Shown in pieces: positions 17,466-27,126 of a stretch of DNA of 64,000 nt. This DNA comes from CAIWHR01 sp963811685 (GTDB lineage Bacteria; Pseudomonadota; Gammaproteobacteria; Burkholderiales; Casimicrobiaceae). The notes under the pieces were generated by a model. That model made no database searches. It had not been told where the DNA came from and was given only the letters and a program-made list of their open reading frames with translations. A program made the position numbers and the translations under genes. The stretch lies in the NCBI GenBank assembly GCA_963811685.1, contig CAWESK010000017.1, positions 62,001 through 126,000 of the forward strand, in the 5' to 3' direction. Position 1 is the stretch's first letter. Every line of letters starts with the position of its first letter.

Positions 17466-19382
17466 TCAGCGCCTGCGCGGCCCGCGCAGCGGTACGGCCA
17501 CCGGAGCAGCCGTCTCGCCGTGCGCCGCCTCGCTCGGTATGGGCTGAACCGGAGCGCCGGCGGAGGGAGCGTACTCGGGAATCCAGGCCTTGAGACGCGC
17601 CCGCACTTCGGCGTCGTCGGCGGCGCGGTCGCGCTCGCACCACGCGACCATCTGTCCGATCGCGTCGCGGTTCGCCGCGCGCGCCTGCGCAATGCGCAGC
17701 TTCGGATGCGTCGTCGGCAGCGTCGTTTCCTCGGAGGCGAGCGGCTCCTCGTAGAGCTTTTCGCCGGGACGAAGGCCCGTGAACACGATCGGGACGCGGT
17801 CCGGGTCGGCACCCGACAACCGGATCATGTCGTGCGCGAGGTCGACGATGCGCACCGGCTCGCCCATGTCGAGCGCGAGGATCTCGCCGCCCTTGCCCTG
17901 CAGGCCTGCCTGCAAGAGCAGCTGCGTGGCTTCCGACAGCGACATGAAAAAACGCGTGATGTCGGGATGCGTGACCGTCACCGGGCCGCCGCGCGCGATC
18001 TGCTCGGAGAAGCGCGGGATCACGCTGCCCGCGCTGCCGAACACGTTGCCGAACCGCACGAGCACGAATTGCGTGCCGCCGCCCTGCAGGCTCTGGCAGA
18101 CGATTTCGGCGAGCCGCTTCGTTGCGCCCATCACGTTGGTCGGGTTCACCGCCTTGTCGGTCGACACGAGCACGAACTTCTCGACCTTGGCCGCAATCGC
18201 CGCCCGCGCCAGCACCCATGTCCCGTAGGCGTTGTTGCGCACGGCCGCCCACGCGTTCGTCTCCTCCATCAGCGGGACGTGCTTGTAGGCGGCCGCGTGG
18301 AAGATGACGCTCGGACGCTCGCGCGCCAGCACTTCGTCGACCAAGGCGGCGTGCTTCACGTCGCCGACGACCGCCGCGACGGGCAGCTGCGGAAACGCGT
18401 CGGTCAGCGACATCTTGATCTCGTAGAGCGCCGCCTCCGAGATATCGAACAGGACGAGCTTCGCCGGCCGGAACCGCGCGATCTGGCGGCAGAGCTCGGC
18501 GCCGATCGAACCGCCGGCGCCGGTGACGAGCGCGACGCGGTTGCCGAGCCAGTCCGCGAGGCCCTCGCTGTCGAGCTGCACCGGGTCGCGTCCCAGCAGG
18601 TCGTCGAGCTCGATCGTGCGGATCGTCGTGAGCGCGAGCCGGCCGCTGATGAGATCCTCGTACGACGGCACGGTGAGCGCCTCGAGGCGATTGTCGGCGC
18701 AGATTTCCGCGACGCGGCGGCGCACGCCATGCGCGGCCGAGGGCAGCGCGATGATGACCTTGCGCACGCCGTACTTGTGCGCCCACTGCGGCAGGCTCGC
18801 GATCGGACCCAGCACGCTGACGTTGCGCAGCAGCCGGCCCTGCTTGGCTTGATCGTCGTCCAGCAGGCCGACTACGCGCCACTGCCGGCTTCGCGCGAGA
18901 TCGAAGGTGAGCCGCGCGCCCGCTTCGCCGGCGCCGACGACGAGCACGGGTTCCCCCAATGCCAGGAGCGGCGAGTAGAGGCGATGCTCCTTCCAGATCC
19001 GGTAGGCGAAGCGATCGCCGGCCATGATGAAGATCAGCACGATCGGATAGAAGACGAGCACGCTGCGCGGCACGACCGACTGCAGCTGCAGCATGACGAG
19101 CACGAGCGGAATGAGGAGCGCGCCCAGCCCCGCCGCCATCGCGATGCGCTGCAGGTCGGGCATGCTCGCGAACCGCCACAAGCCGCGGTAGAGGCCGAAC
19201 GCGAGGAAGAGCGCACCCTGCAGCGGCACGATCCAGGCGAGCGTCCAGATCATGTCCGGGTAGTACGGGTCCCGGAACTCGAGGTTGAACCGCAGCCAGT
19301 AGATCGCCACCCACGCGAGGGCCGCCGCGCAAAGATCATGCAGGAAGGCGAGCGAGGCGCGCCAGTTTCGGGACGGCGTCAT
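17466..19382 (-). CDS. Membrane-bound UDP-sugar 4,6-dehydratase (CapD/WbpM/FlaA1-like)
   Basis: 638-residue protein in three parts: four N-terminal membrane helices, a first Rossmann domain (VVGAGEAGARLTFDL), and a catalytic SDR domain (TGAGGSIGAELCRQI). The usual SDR Tyr-xxx-Lys is Met-xxx-Lys here (NVMGATKR), the known Ser-Met-Lys variant of WbpM-type 4,6-dehydratases. These make UDP-4-keto-6-deoxy sugars for O-antigen or capsule. I chose ATG 19382, which overlaps the upstream stop as TGATG and implies coupling; an ATG at 19409 would add 9 residues. The C-terminus ends in a short Pro/Arg-rich tail. Confidence 0.92.
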   Translation of the reverse strand: MTPSRNWRASLAFLHDLCAAALAWVAIYWLRFNLEFRDPYYPDMIWTLAWIVPLQGALFLAFGLYRGLWRFASMPDLQRIAMAAGLGALLIPLVLVMLQLQSVVPRSVLVFYPIVLIFIMAGDRFAYRIWKEHRLYSPLLALGEPVLVVGAGEAGARLTFDLARSRQWRVVGLLDDDQAKQGRLLRNVSVLGPIASLPQWAHKYGVRKVIIALPSAAHGVRRRVAEICADNRLEALTVPSYEDLISGRLALTTIRTIELDDLLGRDPVQLDSEGLADWLGNRVALVTGAGGSIGAELCRQIARFRPAKLVLFDISEAALYEIKMSLTDAFPQLPVAAVVGDVKHAALVDEVLARERPSVIFHAAAYKHVPLMEETNAWAAVRNNAYGTWVLARAAIAAKVEKFVLVSTDKAVNPTNVMGATKRLAEIVCQSLQGGGTQFVLVRFGNVFGSAGSVIPRFSEQIARGGPVTVTHPDITRFFMSLSEATQLLLQAGLQGKGGEILALDMGEPVRIVDLAHDMIRLSGADPDRVPIVFTGLRPGEKLYEEPLASEETTLPTTHPKLRIAQARAANRDAIGQMVAWCERDRAADDAEVRARLKAWIPEYAPSAGAPVQPIPSEAAHGETAAPVAVPLRGPRRR

Positions 19383-20389
19383 CACGGGGGAAATCTCTTT
19401 CGGCTCCAATGATAATCAATGCGCGCGAAAAGTGCCGCCAGAATCGCCGTCCACGCCGCCACCGCCCACCAGCCGGCGGCCGGCCGAAACGCCAGCACGC
19501 ACAGCGCCGTCGCGGCGGTGCCCGCCATGAGACCGCCATAAGCGGCGAGAGTGCCGCGATGACGCGCGCCCAGCTGGTGAAGACGCTGGTAATAGTGCGT
19601 CCGGTGCGCCTCCCACACGCGCTCGCGGAGGAGCGCCCGGCGGAACAGCGTCGCCGTCGCGTCCACCACGAACGGCAGGAACACGAGCAGCGGGAACCAG
19701 GCAGGCCAGACGCCCGCCCGCCATCCGGCGACGCCGAACGCCGCCGCGAGAAAGCCCATCGGCACCGCGCCCACGTCGCCCATGAAGGCCCGCGCCGGGG
19801 GGAGGTTGACGGCGAGAAACGGCACTGTCGCCGCGGCAAGCGCCGCGTAAGCCTCGGCAGGGGCGCCCGCCATCGCCGCGGCGATCGCATAGCACCCGAA
19901 TCCGCACAACGCCATCAGCGCGGCGAGCCCGTCGTTGCCGTCCATGAAGTTGAAGAGATTGGCCGCCCACGCGATCGCGAGCGCCATCAGCGCGACGTCG
20001 AGCGCCCGCGACAGAGGTGGCGCGGTGATCGTGCCGGCCAATGCGCCGGCCGCGAGCAACGCTGCGGCTCCGTGCACTGCGAGGCGGGGCACGGGGTGCA
20101 CGCCGCGCCAATCGTCGATCAGCGAAACAATAGCCACCGCAAGCCACGCGGCGATCCAAACCGGGGTCGCCAGGGTGCCGACGGGCGATGCGAGCCCCGC
20201 AGCCGGGATGAACCCCGCCCAGATCGCGACGCCGCCGATGCGCAGCACCGGCCGATCGTGGAGCGAGCGATCGGTCGGTCGGGCCTGCGGCAAAAGCTCC
20301 GCCCAATGCCGGAGGGCAGCGATACCGGCGGTCGCCAAGAGAAATGCGAGCAGCGCGGGCGACCCCGGCAGAGGGCCGAAGTCAGCCAC
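19382..20389 (-). CDS. MraY/WecA/WbpL-family UDP-sugar:undecaprenyl-phosphate sugar-1-phosphate transferase
   Basis: Polytopic enzyme of about 335 residues that loads the first sugar onto undecaprenyl phosphate. Conserved polyprenol-phosphate transferase motifs are visible: SLIDDWRG (Mg-binding Asp pair), NLFNFMDGNDGLA, the PPARAFMGDVGAVPMGF loop, and RERVWEAHRTHYYQR with the His motif. I chose the GTG at 20389 because the earlier open frame (to 20536) is arginine-rich and not membrane-like. It is coupled to the dehydratase by TGATG, so these two genes form one expression unit. WbpL-like specificity (GlcNAc, FucNAc or QuiNAc) is inferred from the dehydratase partner. Confidence 0.88.
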   Translation of the reverse strand: MADFGPLPGSPALLAFLLATAGIAALRHWAELLPQARPTDRSLHDRPVLRIGGVAIWAGFIPAAGLASPVGTLATPVWIAAWLAVAIVSLIDDWRGVHPVPRLAVHGAAALLAAGALAGTITAPPLSRALDVALMALAIAWAANLFNFMDGNDGLAALMALCGFGCYAIAAAMAGAPAEAYAALAAATVPFLAVNLPPARAFMGDVGAVPMGFLAAAFGVAGWRAGVWPAWFPLLVFLPFVVDATATLFRRALLRERVWEAHRTHYYQRLHQLGARHRGTLAAYGGLMAGTAATALCVLAFRPAAGWWAVAAWTAILAALFARIDYHWSRKRFPP

Positions 20390-20798
20390 CGCGCGTCCGG
20401 GTGCACGTTGATGGCCGCCGCGCGAAACGGGCGCCAACCGCCCGTTTCCGACGCTTCCAGGCGCAAGAAAAGCCGCGAAAATCGGCCGCGAGCGGCCCGC
20501 TGGCCCCAGTAAGGGGAGAATTTTGCATTTTTCCACGGCCGATCATGACGTTAGCCCGCCTTTTTCATCCTGAATTCCGCTCTCGTCCGAACGATTGTCC
20601 ACCGCCGGGACGCGATTCCTGTCGCGTTTTAGCAACAGGGACACAATGCCTTCGTCCCCATCGGGAGTTTGCCTTGCCACGAGCGCGACGGGTTTGGCAC
20701 AATGATCGCAACTTCTCGACATCGCTGAGAAGGTTCCGATGGCAAGCGCAGAACCGCGCCGTTTCCTTGCCAATTTTATCTGTTAGAGGAGAGGGTTC
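20390..20798. promoter_or_regulatory. 409-base divergent regulatory region between the glycosyltransferase and the porin
   Basis: No convincing gene is seen. Near the porin side there is a sigma-54-like element (annotated separately) and a strong ribosome site, GAGGAGAGGG, 5 bases before the ATG. A GC hairpin followed by ATTTTGCATTTTT lies around 20500-20535 and could shape the leader of the minus-strand transferase. The length is enough for activator sites or an antisense small RNA, but nothing specific can be shown. Confidence 0.4.
20695..20710 (+). promoter_or_regulatory. Candidate sigma-54 (-24/-12) promoter for the porin
   Basis: TGGCACAATGATCGCA fits the RpoN consensus TGGCAC-N5-TTGCA with one mismatch. 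The invariant GG and GC dinucleotides have the correct 10-base gap. It would start transcription about 80 bases before the porin ATG at 20799. I looked for but did not identify an upstream activator site. Confidence 0.4.
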
Positions 20799-22063
20799 AT
20801 GAACAAAAAGCTCGTCGCTTTGGCCGTCGCAGGCGTACTTGCCGCCCCGCTGGCGCAAGCGCAGACGGCAAACGTCACGCTGTATGGTCGCGTCAATCTC
20901 GACGTCGAGTTGGTGAAGGGCCAGATCTACAACAACAACGTCGTGCAGCCGGCGACCTGCAACAAGACGCTGAACCAAGGCGGCTGTATCACGACCAATC
21001 CGAACCGTCTACCGGAAGGCACGAACTCGTCGCGCTTCGGACTGCGCGGCACCGAATCGCTGGGCGGCGGGCTGAACGCAATCTTCCAGGTCGAATCGTC
21101 GATCAACCCGGCGCAGTCGGGCGGCACGCTGGCCGGCCGCGAATCCTTCGTCGGCCTGCAGGGCGGCTGGGGCACGTTCAAGATGGGCCGCTTCCTGACG
21201 CCGTACGACGACATCCACCCGATCTTCGGTAACGTCCCGACGTTGACGACGTCGATCCTGTCGACGGCTTCGCTGTGGGCGCAAGGCTTCCTGTCGACGA
21301 ACATCGGCGGCTTCGACGATCGCGTCGCGAACTCGGTCCGCTTACGACACGCCGAACCTTTCGGGCTTCACGGCGAGCTTCCAGTACGGCATGCAGGGCA
21401 CCAACTACGCCGACCCGAACGCCACCACTCACGACGCCGACCACCAACAACGCGAGCATCTTCAGCGCGAATGCGCTCTACAACAACGGCCCGATCTCGC
21501 TGGGCGTCGCCTATACCGGCAACGACGGCGTTCGTGGACGTGGGCTCGTCCCGACGTCGACCCGACTGCGCCGGCAGGATCGAGCAACACCGGCAGGGAG
21601 CTCAAGGACTACGCGTTCTCGGTGGCAGGCGCGTACAGCTTCAGCATCCTCCGCGTCGGCGCGGTGTACGAACTGCTGAAGTACGACAACGGCGGTCTGG
21701 CGGGCGGCGACCTGAAGCGCAACATCTGGGGTGTGAGCCTCACGGGCAACCTCGGCCCGGGCCAGCTGTACGTCTTCTACGGCCAAGCGAACAACGTCAC
21801 CGGCTCGGCGCCCGATTACGCGCGTGTCGGCGGCATCGTCAAGGGTCCGAACTCGCGGCGCACGCAGTACGAAGTCAGCTACACGTATCCGCTGTCGAAG
21901 CGCACGCTGACCTACGTCGGCTACAACAAGATCGCCAACAAGGACAACGCGGCGTACAACTTCAACATCAACCCGTACAACCCGACCGCTGCCGATGCTT
22001 CGTACAACACGCCGGGCGGCGATCCGGGCGGTCTCGGTGTTCGGCCTGGTTCACTTCTTCTAA
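20799..22063 (+). pseudogene. Betaproteobacterial general porin, interrupted by about four frameshifts
   Basis: Trimeric outer-membrane porin (porin_4 type) of roughly 420 residues. The start is clear: signal peptide MNKKLVALAVAGVLAAPLAQAQ, then TANVTLYGRVNLDVEL, SSRFGLRGTESLGGGLNAIFQVES and FVGLQGGWGTFKMGRFLTPYDD. The coding frame changes near 21345 (TT run), 21432, 21550 and 22038. With those repaired it continues as strand-like porin sequence (LKDYAFSVAGAYSFSILRVGAVYE) and ends ...GLVHFF at TAA 22061, the expected C-terminal Phe of an outer-membrane barrel. Each piece is well conserved, so the breaks look like sequence errors. Cys54 and Cys63 in the first external loop are unusual. A strong terminator follows. 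Confidence 0.8.
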
Positions 22064-22110
22064 GAATCACCGGGACCAACAGCAACAGTGCAACGTTTGA
22101 AGTGATCACA

Positions 22111-22138
22111 CGGGCGCCTCCGGGCGCCCGTTTTTTTT
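22111..22138 (+). terminator. Rho-independent terminator after the porin
   Basis: CGGGCGCCTCCGGGCGCCCG forms a strong stem (GGGCGCC/GGCGCCC) followed directly by eight T residues. It lies 47 bases after the porin stop and 52 bases before coq7, insulating the two. Confidence 0.92.
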
Positions 22139-22190
22139 GACCCCGGGCGCCACGATCGCCAAGGCGGCGGCTGCTACAATCTTTCGCACC

Positions 22191-22811
22191 ATGCTCGACG
22201 ATCTCGTCATCGGCTTCGACCGCGCGCTGCGCACCATTTCCGGACACGCGACATCGTCGCGCCCGACGCCCGGCGCCAACATCGTGGATGGCGAGCTCAC
22301 ACCGGAGGAACGCCGTCATGCCGCGGGCCTGATGCGCGTCAATCACACAGGCGAAATCTGCGCGCAGGCGCTCTACGCCGCGCAGGCGCTCGTCGCGCGC
22401 AACCCGGCCATCCGGCAGCAATTTGGTCAGGCGGCGCGCGAGGAGGAAGAGCACCTCGCATGGACCCGGCAGCGGCTTGCCGAGCTGTCGGATCGCACGT
22501 CGTTGCTGAACCCGATCTGGTATGGCGGCGCCTTCGCGATCGGCGTCCTCGCGGGCGCGGCGAGCGATGCGGTCAATCTCGGATTCGTCGTCGAGACCGA
22601 GCGGCAGGTCGAGGACCACCTGACGGGCCATATCGAGCAGCTCCCCGCAGGCGATGGACGGAGCCGCGCGATCGTCGAGCAGATGCGCGACGACGAGGCG
22701 CGCCACGGCGCGCAGGCGCACGCCGCCGGAGCAGCGGAGCTGCCGTTTCCGGTCAGGCGCCTGATGCGCGCCGCCGCGGACGTGATGCGCGCGGTCGCGT
22801 ACCGGATTTGA
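22191..22811 (+). CDS. coq7: 2-polyprenyl-3-methyl-6-methoxy-1,4-benzoquinone monooxygenase
   Basis: 206-residue di-iron hydroxylase (Coq7/UbiF-replacing) of ubiquinone synthesis. The carboxylate-bridged iron ligands are recognisable in NHTGEICAQALYAAQ, REEEEHLAWTRQR, VVETERQVEDHLTGHIEQLP and DEARHGAQA. Residues 1-40 match the family lead sequence DDLVIGFDRALRTI. Start is the ATG at 22191. The last 59 bases overlap, on the opposite strand, the end of the cca frame. Confidence 0.95.
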   Translation: MLDDLVIGFDRALRTISGHATSSRPTPGANIVDGELTPEERRHAAGLMRVNHTGEICAQALYAAQALVARNPAIRQQFGQAAREEEEHLAWTRQRLAELSDRTSLLNPIWYGGAFAIGVLAGAASDAVNLGFVVETERQVEDHLTGHIEQLPAGDGRSRAIVEQMRDDEARHGAQAHAAGAAELPFPVRRLMRAAADVMRAVAYRI

Positions 22812-24061
22812 GGACCGGCGGGCGCACCGACTTCTTCCAGGCGCGCAGCGCCTCGAGGCGCGCGGCGCGCACCGCCTTCGCAACGGAGTCAGCGGCGCTT
22901 CGCGTCTTCGCGGCACTGCGCGCGCGCGCACCGCGCGCCACCGCCGCGGCGTCGACGCCTTTCACGATCGACAGCGCATCGCGCACGAATTGTCCCTGCG
23001 CATAGTCGCCACTGCGTCCCGGCAGCGACAGCGCGTCGCATTCGCAGGCCTCGATGAGCGCGTCGAGCCGCTCCGGGCGCCGCAGCGCATCGGCCGCCAT
23101 CAGCAAGTCGAGAAGCCCCGCGGGCGTCTGCTCGCGCGCGGCATGGACGACGCCGTGCCAGCGCGCCACGAGCCTTCCCGCGTCACGGCAGTCGAGCGGA
23201 ACCTTGAGGCGCGCCGACATCCGTTCCGCAAGACGGACGCTGCGCGCCTCGTGCCCCGAGTGGTCCGGCCACGCGCGGCGCGGCGTCGCTCCCTTGCCGA
23301 GATCGTGCGCGAGCACTCCGTAGCGGACGGTCAGCCCGAACTGCTTTTGCCGCCGCGTAATCGAGCGCGCGGGCGAGATGCACGCCGGTATCGATCTCCG
23401 GATGGTCGTGGACATGTTGCGGCACGCCGTAAAGAGCGTTGACCTCCGGCAGCAATTGCGCGAGCGCGCCGCACTCGCGCAGCACCGAGAGCATCCGCGA
23501 CGGGTGCGGCTCCATCAGCCCGGTCGCGAGCTCCTGCCAGACGCGTTCCGGCGCGAGCGTCGCAAGCTCGCCCGACGCAGCGAGGATGCGCAACAACGCC
23601 TCGGTCTCCGGCGCGACGGTGAAGTCGAAGCGCGCGGCGAAACGGGCGACGCGCAGCACGCGCAGCGGATCCTCGGCGAATGCCGCCGAGACGTGGCGGA
23701 GCGTGCGTGCGCGCAAGTCCGCCGCGCCGCCGAAAGGATCGATCAGCGTGCCGTCCTCGGCGCGCGCCATGGCGTTGATCGTGAGGTCGCGGCGCGCGAG
23801 ATCCTGCTCGAGCGTGACGTCGGGCGAGGCGAAGAATTCGAAGCCACGGTAGCCGCGCCCGTGCTTGCGCTCGGTCCGCGCAAGCGCGTGCTCCTCGCGC
23901 GTCTCCGGATGCAGGAAGACGGGGAAATCGCGGCCGACCGGCCGGTAGCCCGACGCGATCATCATCTCGGGCGTAGCCCCGACGACGACCCAGTCGCGGT
24001 CCCCCGGGTCCCGGCCCAGGAGCTCGTCGCGGACCGATCCCCCGACGCGGTAGATTTGCAC
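22753..24061 (-). CDS. cca: Multifunctional CCA-adding tRNA nucleotidyltransferase, one frameshift
   Basis: Adds or repairs the 3'-CCA of tRNAs. The first frame (from 24061) has the nucleotidyltransferase head: YRVGGSVRDELLG, DRDWVVVGAT, RRDLTINAMA and EDPLRVLRVARFAARF. The frame breaks near 23344 in an AAAA run (one extra A); then FGLTVRYGVLAHDLGKG opens the HD domain of the multifunctional class. Repaired length is about 436 residues. The C-terminus as read runs to 22753 and overlaps coq7 antisense by 59 bases. The last 20 residues are arginine-rich, so a further late error is possible. It is the last gene of the slt-NDUFA9-cca set. Confidence 0.9.
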
Positions 24062-24090
24062 GGCCTGCGCGCCGCGAGCGTTGCGGTTCG

Positions 24091-25031
24091 TCAGCGTCCG
24101 ACCTGCGACCGATAGGCGTCGTAGCGGGACTTTGCCGCCTCGGGCCCGAGATAGGTGGGCGCGACCGCGGCGAGCGCTGCCGGGACGATGCCGAAGCCGG
24201 GGGAAAGGCGCAGCCGCACACGCTGTCCTTCCGCATCGAGGCCAAATTGTCGCGGCTCATCGGCGTGCCCGGCAGGAGCTCGAGGACGCGTGCCTGCAAC
24301 CGTCCGAGCGCAGTCGGAAGCGCGACGATCGGCCGCTCGTGGCCGGTCAGCTTGCCGACGAAGGCAACCAGCTCGCGCAGCGTGTACACGTCCGGGCCAC
24401 AGAGGGGATATTTCTGCCCGATCGTCGCGTCGTCGGCGAGCGCATGATCGAAGCAATGCGCGACATCGCCCACGAAGACGGGCTGGAATCGCGTTTGCGC
24501 GGCGGCGATCGCCATCACCGGAAGATGGCGCTCGAGCGTGGCGAACAGGTTGAGGAACCGATCCTCGCGGCCGAAGATCACCGACGGCTCGAAAATCGTC
24601 CAGTCGAGCCCCGAGGCGACGATCGCCGCCTCCGCTTCGCCCTTGCTCCGCAAGTACCTGGAAGGCCCCTCGGGATCGGCATTGAGCGCGCTCATCTGCA
24701 CGAAGCGGCGCACGCCGGCGGCGCGGCACGCGGCGACGATCTTTTGCGCGAGCTCCGTGTGCACGCGCGCGAACGTGTCGCGGCCCGACTCGTTCAGGAT
24801 GCCGACGAGATTGACGACCGCCGAGGCGCCGGCGGCGAGCCGCGCGAGCGTCGCGGGGTCGTGGATGTTGCCTTCGACCACGTCGACGGTCGGCAGCAGG
24901 ATGAGGTGACGCGCGGATTCGCGCCGGCGCGTGGGCACGACCACGCGCTTGCCCGCGCGCACGAGCCGGCTCACCAGATGACGGCCGACGAAGCCGCTGC
25001 CGCCCAGCACCAGAACGGTCTCGGCAGCCAT
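24091..25031 (-). CDS. Complex I NDUFA9-like NAD(P)-binding protein, one frameshift
   Basis: Atypical short-chain dehydrogenase/reductase of the NDUFA9 or NmrA-like type, about 314 residues once repaired. The dinucleotide loop is VLVLGGSGFVGRHLV; other features are VNLVGILNESG, FVQMSALNADP and WTIFEPSVIFG. The frame changes at a run of five G/C bases (24199-24203): ...DSVCGCAFPP then continues as GFGIVPAALAAVAPTYLG, matching the family C-terminus. Start ATG 25031 lies just downstream of the slt stop (25034). A GTG at 25037 is the alternative. In bacteria the role is uncertain; complex I biogenesis is only suggested by the mammalian name. Confidence 0.83.
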
Positions 25032-25033
25032 CG

Positions 25034-26999
25034 TCACGGCACCTTGGCGGCGATCGGGGAGACGGCCTCGGCGCCTGCCGGGGAGATCGTGCGCGGCGGC
25101 ACGATACCGAGACGGGTCGACAGCGGGACGTACGGCTGCTCGAGCTCGCGCGCATAGAACATCGCGTTGGCGAGCACCTTTTTCACGTAGTCCCGCGTCT
25201 CGTTGAACGGAATCGATTCGACCCAGATGGCGCCTTCGAGCGGCGCGCCGTTGCGCCAGGCCTGCGCGCGCCCGGGCCCCGCATTATACGCAGCGGCGGC
25301 GAGCGCCGGCATGCCTTCGAGCCGGTCCTGGCAGTACTTGAAATAGAACGCGCCGAACTGCGTGTTGGTCGCGAGCTCCCCGATCTGCGACGACCGGTAA
25401 TCGCTGCGCCCGAGCTGCTTCGCGACCCAGCGGGCGGTCATCGGCATCAGCTGCATCAGGCCGACGGCGCCCGCCGACGAGATGATGTCCGGTGCAAAGC
25501 GCGACTCCTGGCGCGCGATGCTCAACAGCAGCGCCTCGTCGACCGCCTGATCGTGCGCGGCGGCCGCGAAGTGCTCGCGAAACGGCATCATGTAGCGCAA
25601 TCCGAAATCGTGCCGCTCCTTGGTCCGGTCGGCGGTGTTGATCGCGCGATCGTAGAGTCCGACGCGGCGCGCGTAGTCTGCGGCGAGCAGCAAGCCTTCG
25701 TCGTCGCGGCCACGCACGACATAGAGCCATTCGCGCTGCGATTCGGCGCGGAGGTCGAGCTCGGCCAGCTTCACCGCGCGGCGGATGCCCGGCTGTGCGC
25801 CGAACAGCGCGAGCGCCGCCGGCGACGGCCGGCTCGGATCGCTGACCGGCTCGATCCGGCGTCCCAGCGCTTCCGCCGCCAGCAGGCCATAGAAATGGAA
25901 TTCGCCGGCGAGCCCCGCGTAGATCGCGTTCGCGTCGTCGGTGCGCCCGGCGGCGGCGAGCGCGCGCGCCTTCCAGTACCGCCACGCGGGTTCCTGCGCC
26001 TGTGCGCTCGGCATCGCGGCGATCGCCGCCTCGACGTCGCTCCAGGCAGCCGCGCGCAATGCCGCGCGCACGCGCCACGCGCGCTGCGCCTCGTTCATCG
26101 GCGCCCCGGCCGCTTCGCGGAACCAGTCGTTGGCGCGCGGGTCGAGCTGGCGCGCCGCGTGAAAGGCGATCCGCGCATTGCCGTAAAGGCGATCGGGCTC
26201 GGGCAGCTGCGCACGCTGCTTTTCCCATGCCGCTCGCACGCCGGCGGCGTCGCTGCGCGCCGCCCGCTCGAGCGCGTAGAGCGCGAGCTCGCGCCCGCCT
26301 TGCGACTTCCAGGCGAATTCGCCCTTCGCCAGAGCGCGCGCGCGGGTCACGTTCGACCGCCATGAACTCGCGCGTCGGGATCCGATTGTCGAGGGGAAGG
26401 TCCTCGCCGATGACCCGCGCAAGGCGGACGTTTCCCGCCTCCGCCGCCAGACGGAACCGCGCGCGGCGATCGGCGGCCGACAGCTCGCCGTTGTTGATGA
26501 GCGCCGCAAACAGCGGCTCGCAGGCGTCGGGCGTGGTCTGCCCGCTGAACCACAGCGGCTTCGCGGCGGCGAGCGCCGCGTCGCCTTCGCGCTGACGGCG
26601 GGCGAGAACGCCGTAGCATGCGAGCTCGACGTCCTCGCCCGCGACCGCGGGATACAGTGCGTCGAACGCCACCCAGTCGCCCCGCTTGCCCAGCACTTTG
26701 AGATAGTCGATGCGCAGGCGGTCGGCGAGTGGCGCATCGGCCCATTTGGCCAGAAACGCGTCCACTTCGCCGGCGCCCGCGGTGTCGAGGCGCCCGGACA
26801 ATTGCCAGTATTCGACATAGGCCTCGAGCACGTGCCCCGCGAGCCGCGGCGCGAGCGCATCGAAGCGCGCCCGCTGGCCGCGATCGAAGGCGGATTTCGC
26901 CGCCAGGAAATCGTCGTCGGAGGGCTCGGGCGCCGCGCGCACGACGCCGGGGGAAAGTGCGATCGTGGCGAGGACGAGGCCAAGGAAGAGGCGTTGCAT
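25034..26999 (-). CDS. slt: Soluble lytic murein transglycosylase, one frameshift
   Basis: Periplasmic enzyme that cleaves peptidoglycan to 1,6-anhydromuropeptides. From ATG 26999 there is a signal peptide (MQRLFLGLVLATIALSPGVV) and then the helical doughnut domain (FDRGQRARFDALAPRLAGH). The frame shifts near 26340 inside a CGCGCG run. The second frame carries the rest of the superhelix and the catalytic GH23 domain, with LLLSIARQESRF (catalytic Glu), SSAGAVGLMQLMP, TNTQFGAFYF and AAYNAGPGRAQAW. All family motifs survive, so the break is probably an indel error. It shares a promoter region with divergent purE. Confidence 0.9.
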
Positions 27000-27126
27000 G
27001 GGGTCCATTGTCGGCGACGCGGGCACCGCTCGGCAACCGGCGGCGCTGTTTCGCGCGCGCGGCTATGAGACCACGGACGCGAGCGACGGTTCGGGATAAA
27101 ATCCGGCGGACATCCTGGGAGGGGCG

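Noticed and set aside
12199..20389. Genomic island carrying the OPT transporter and polysaccharide genes
   Set aside because: No integrase, tRNA end, flanking direct repeat or visible shift in base composition; argB and slmA are core genes within the stretch.
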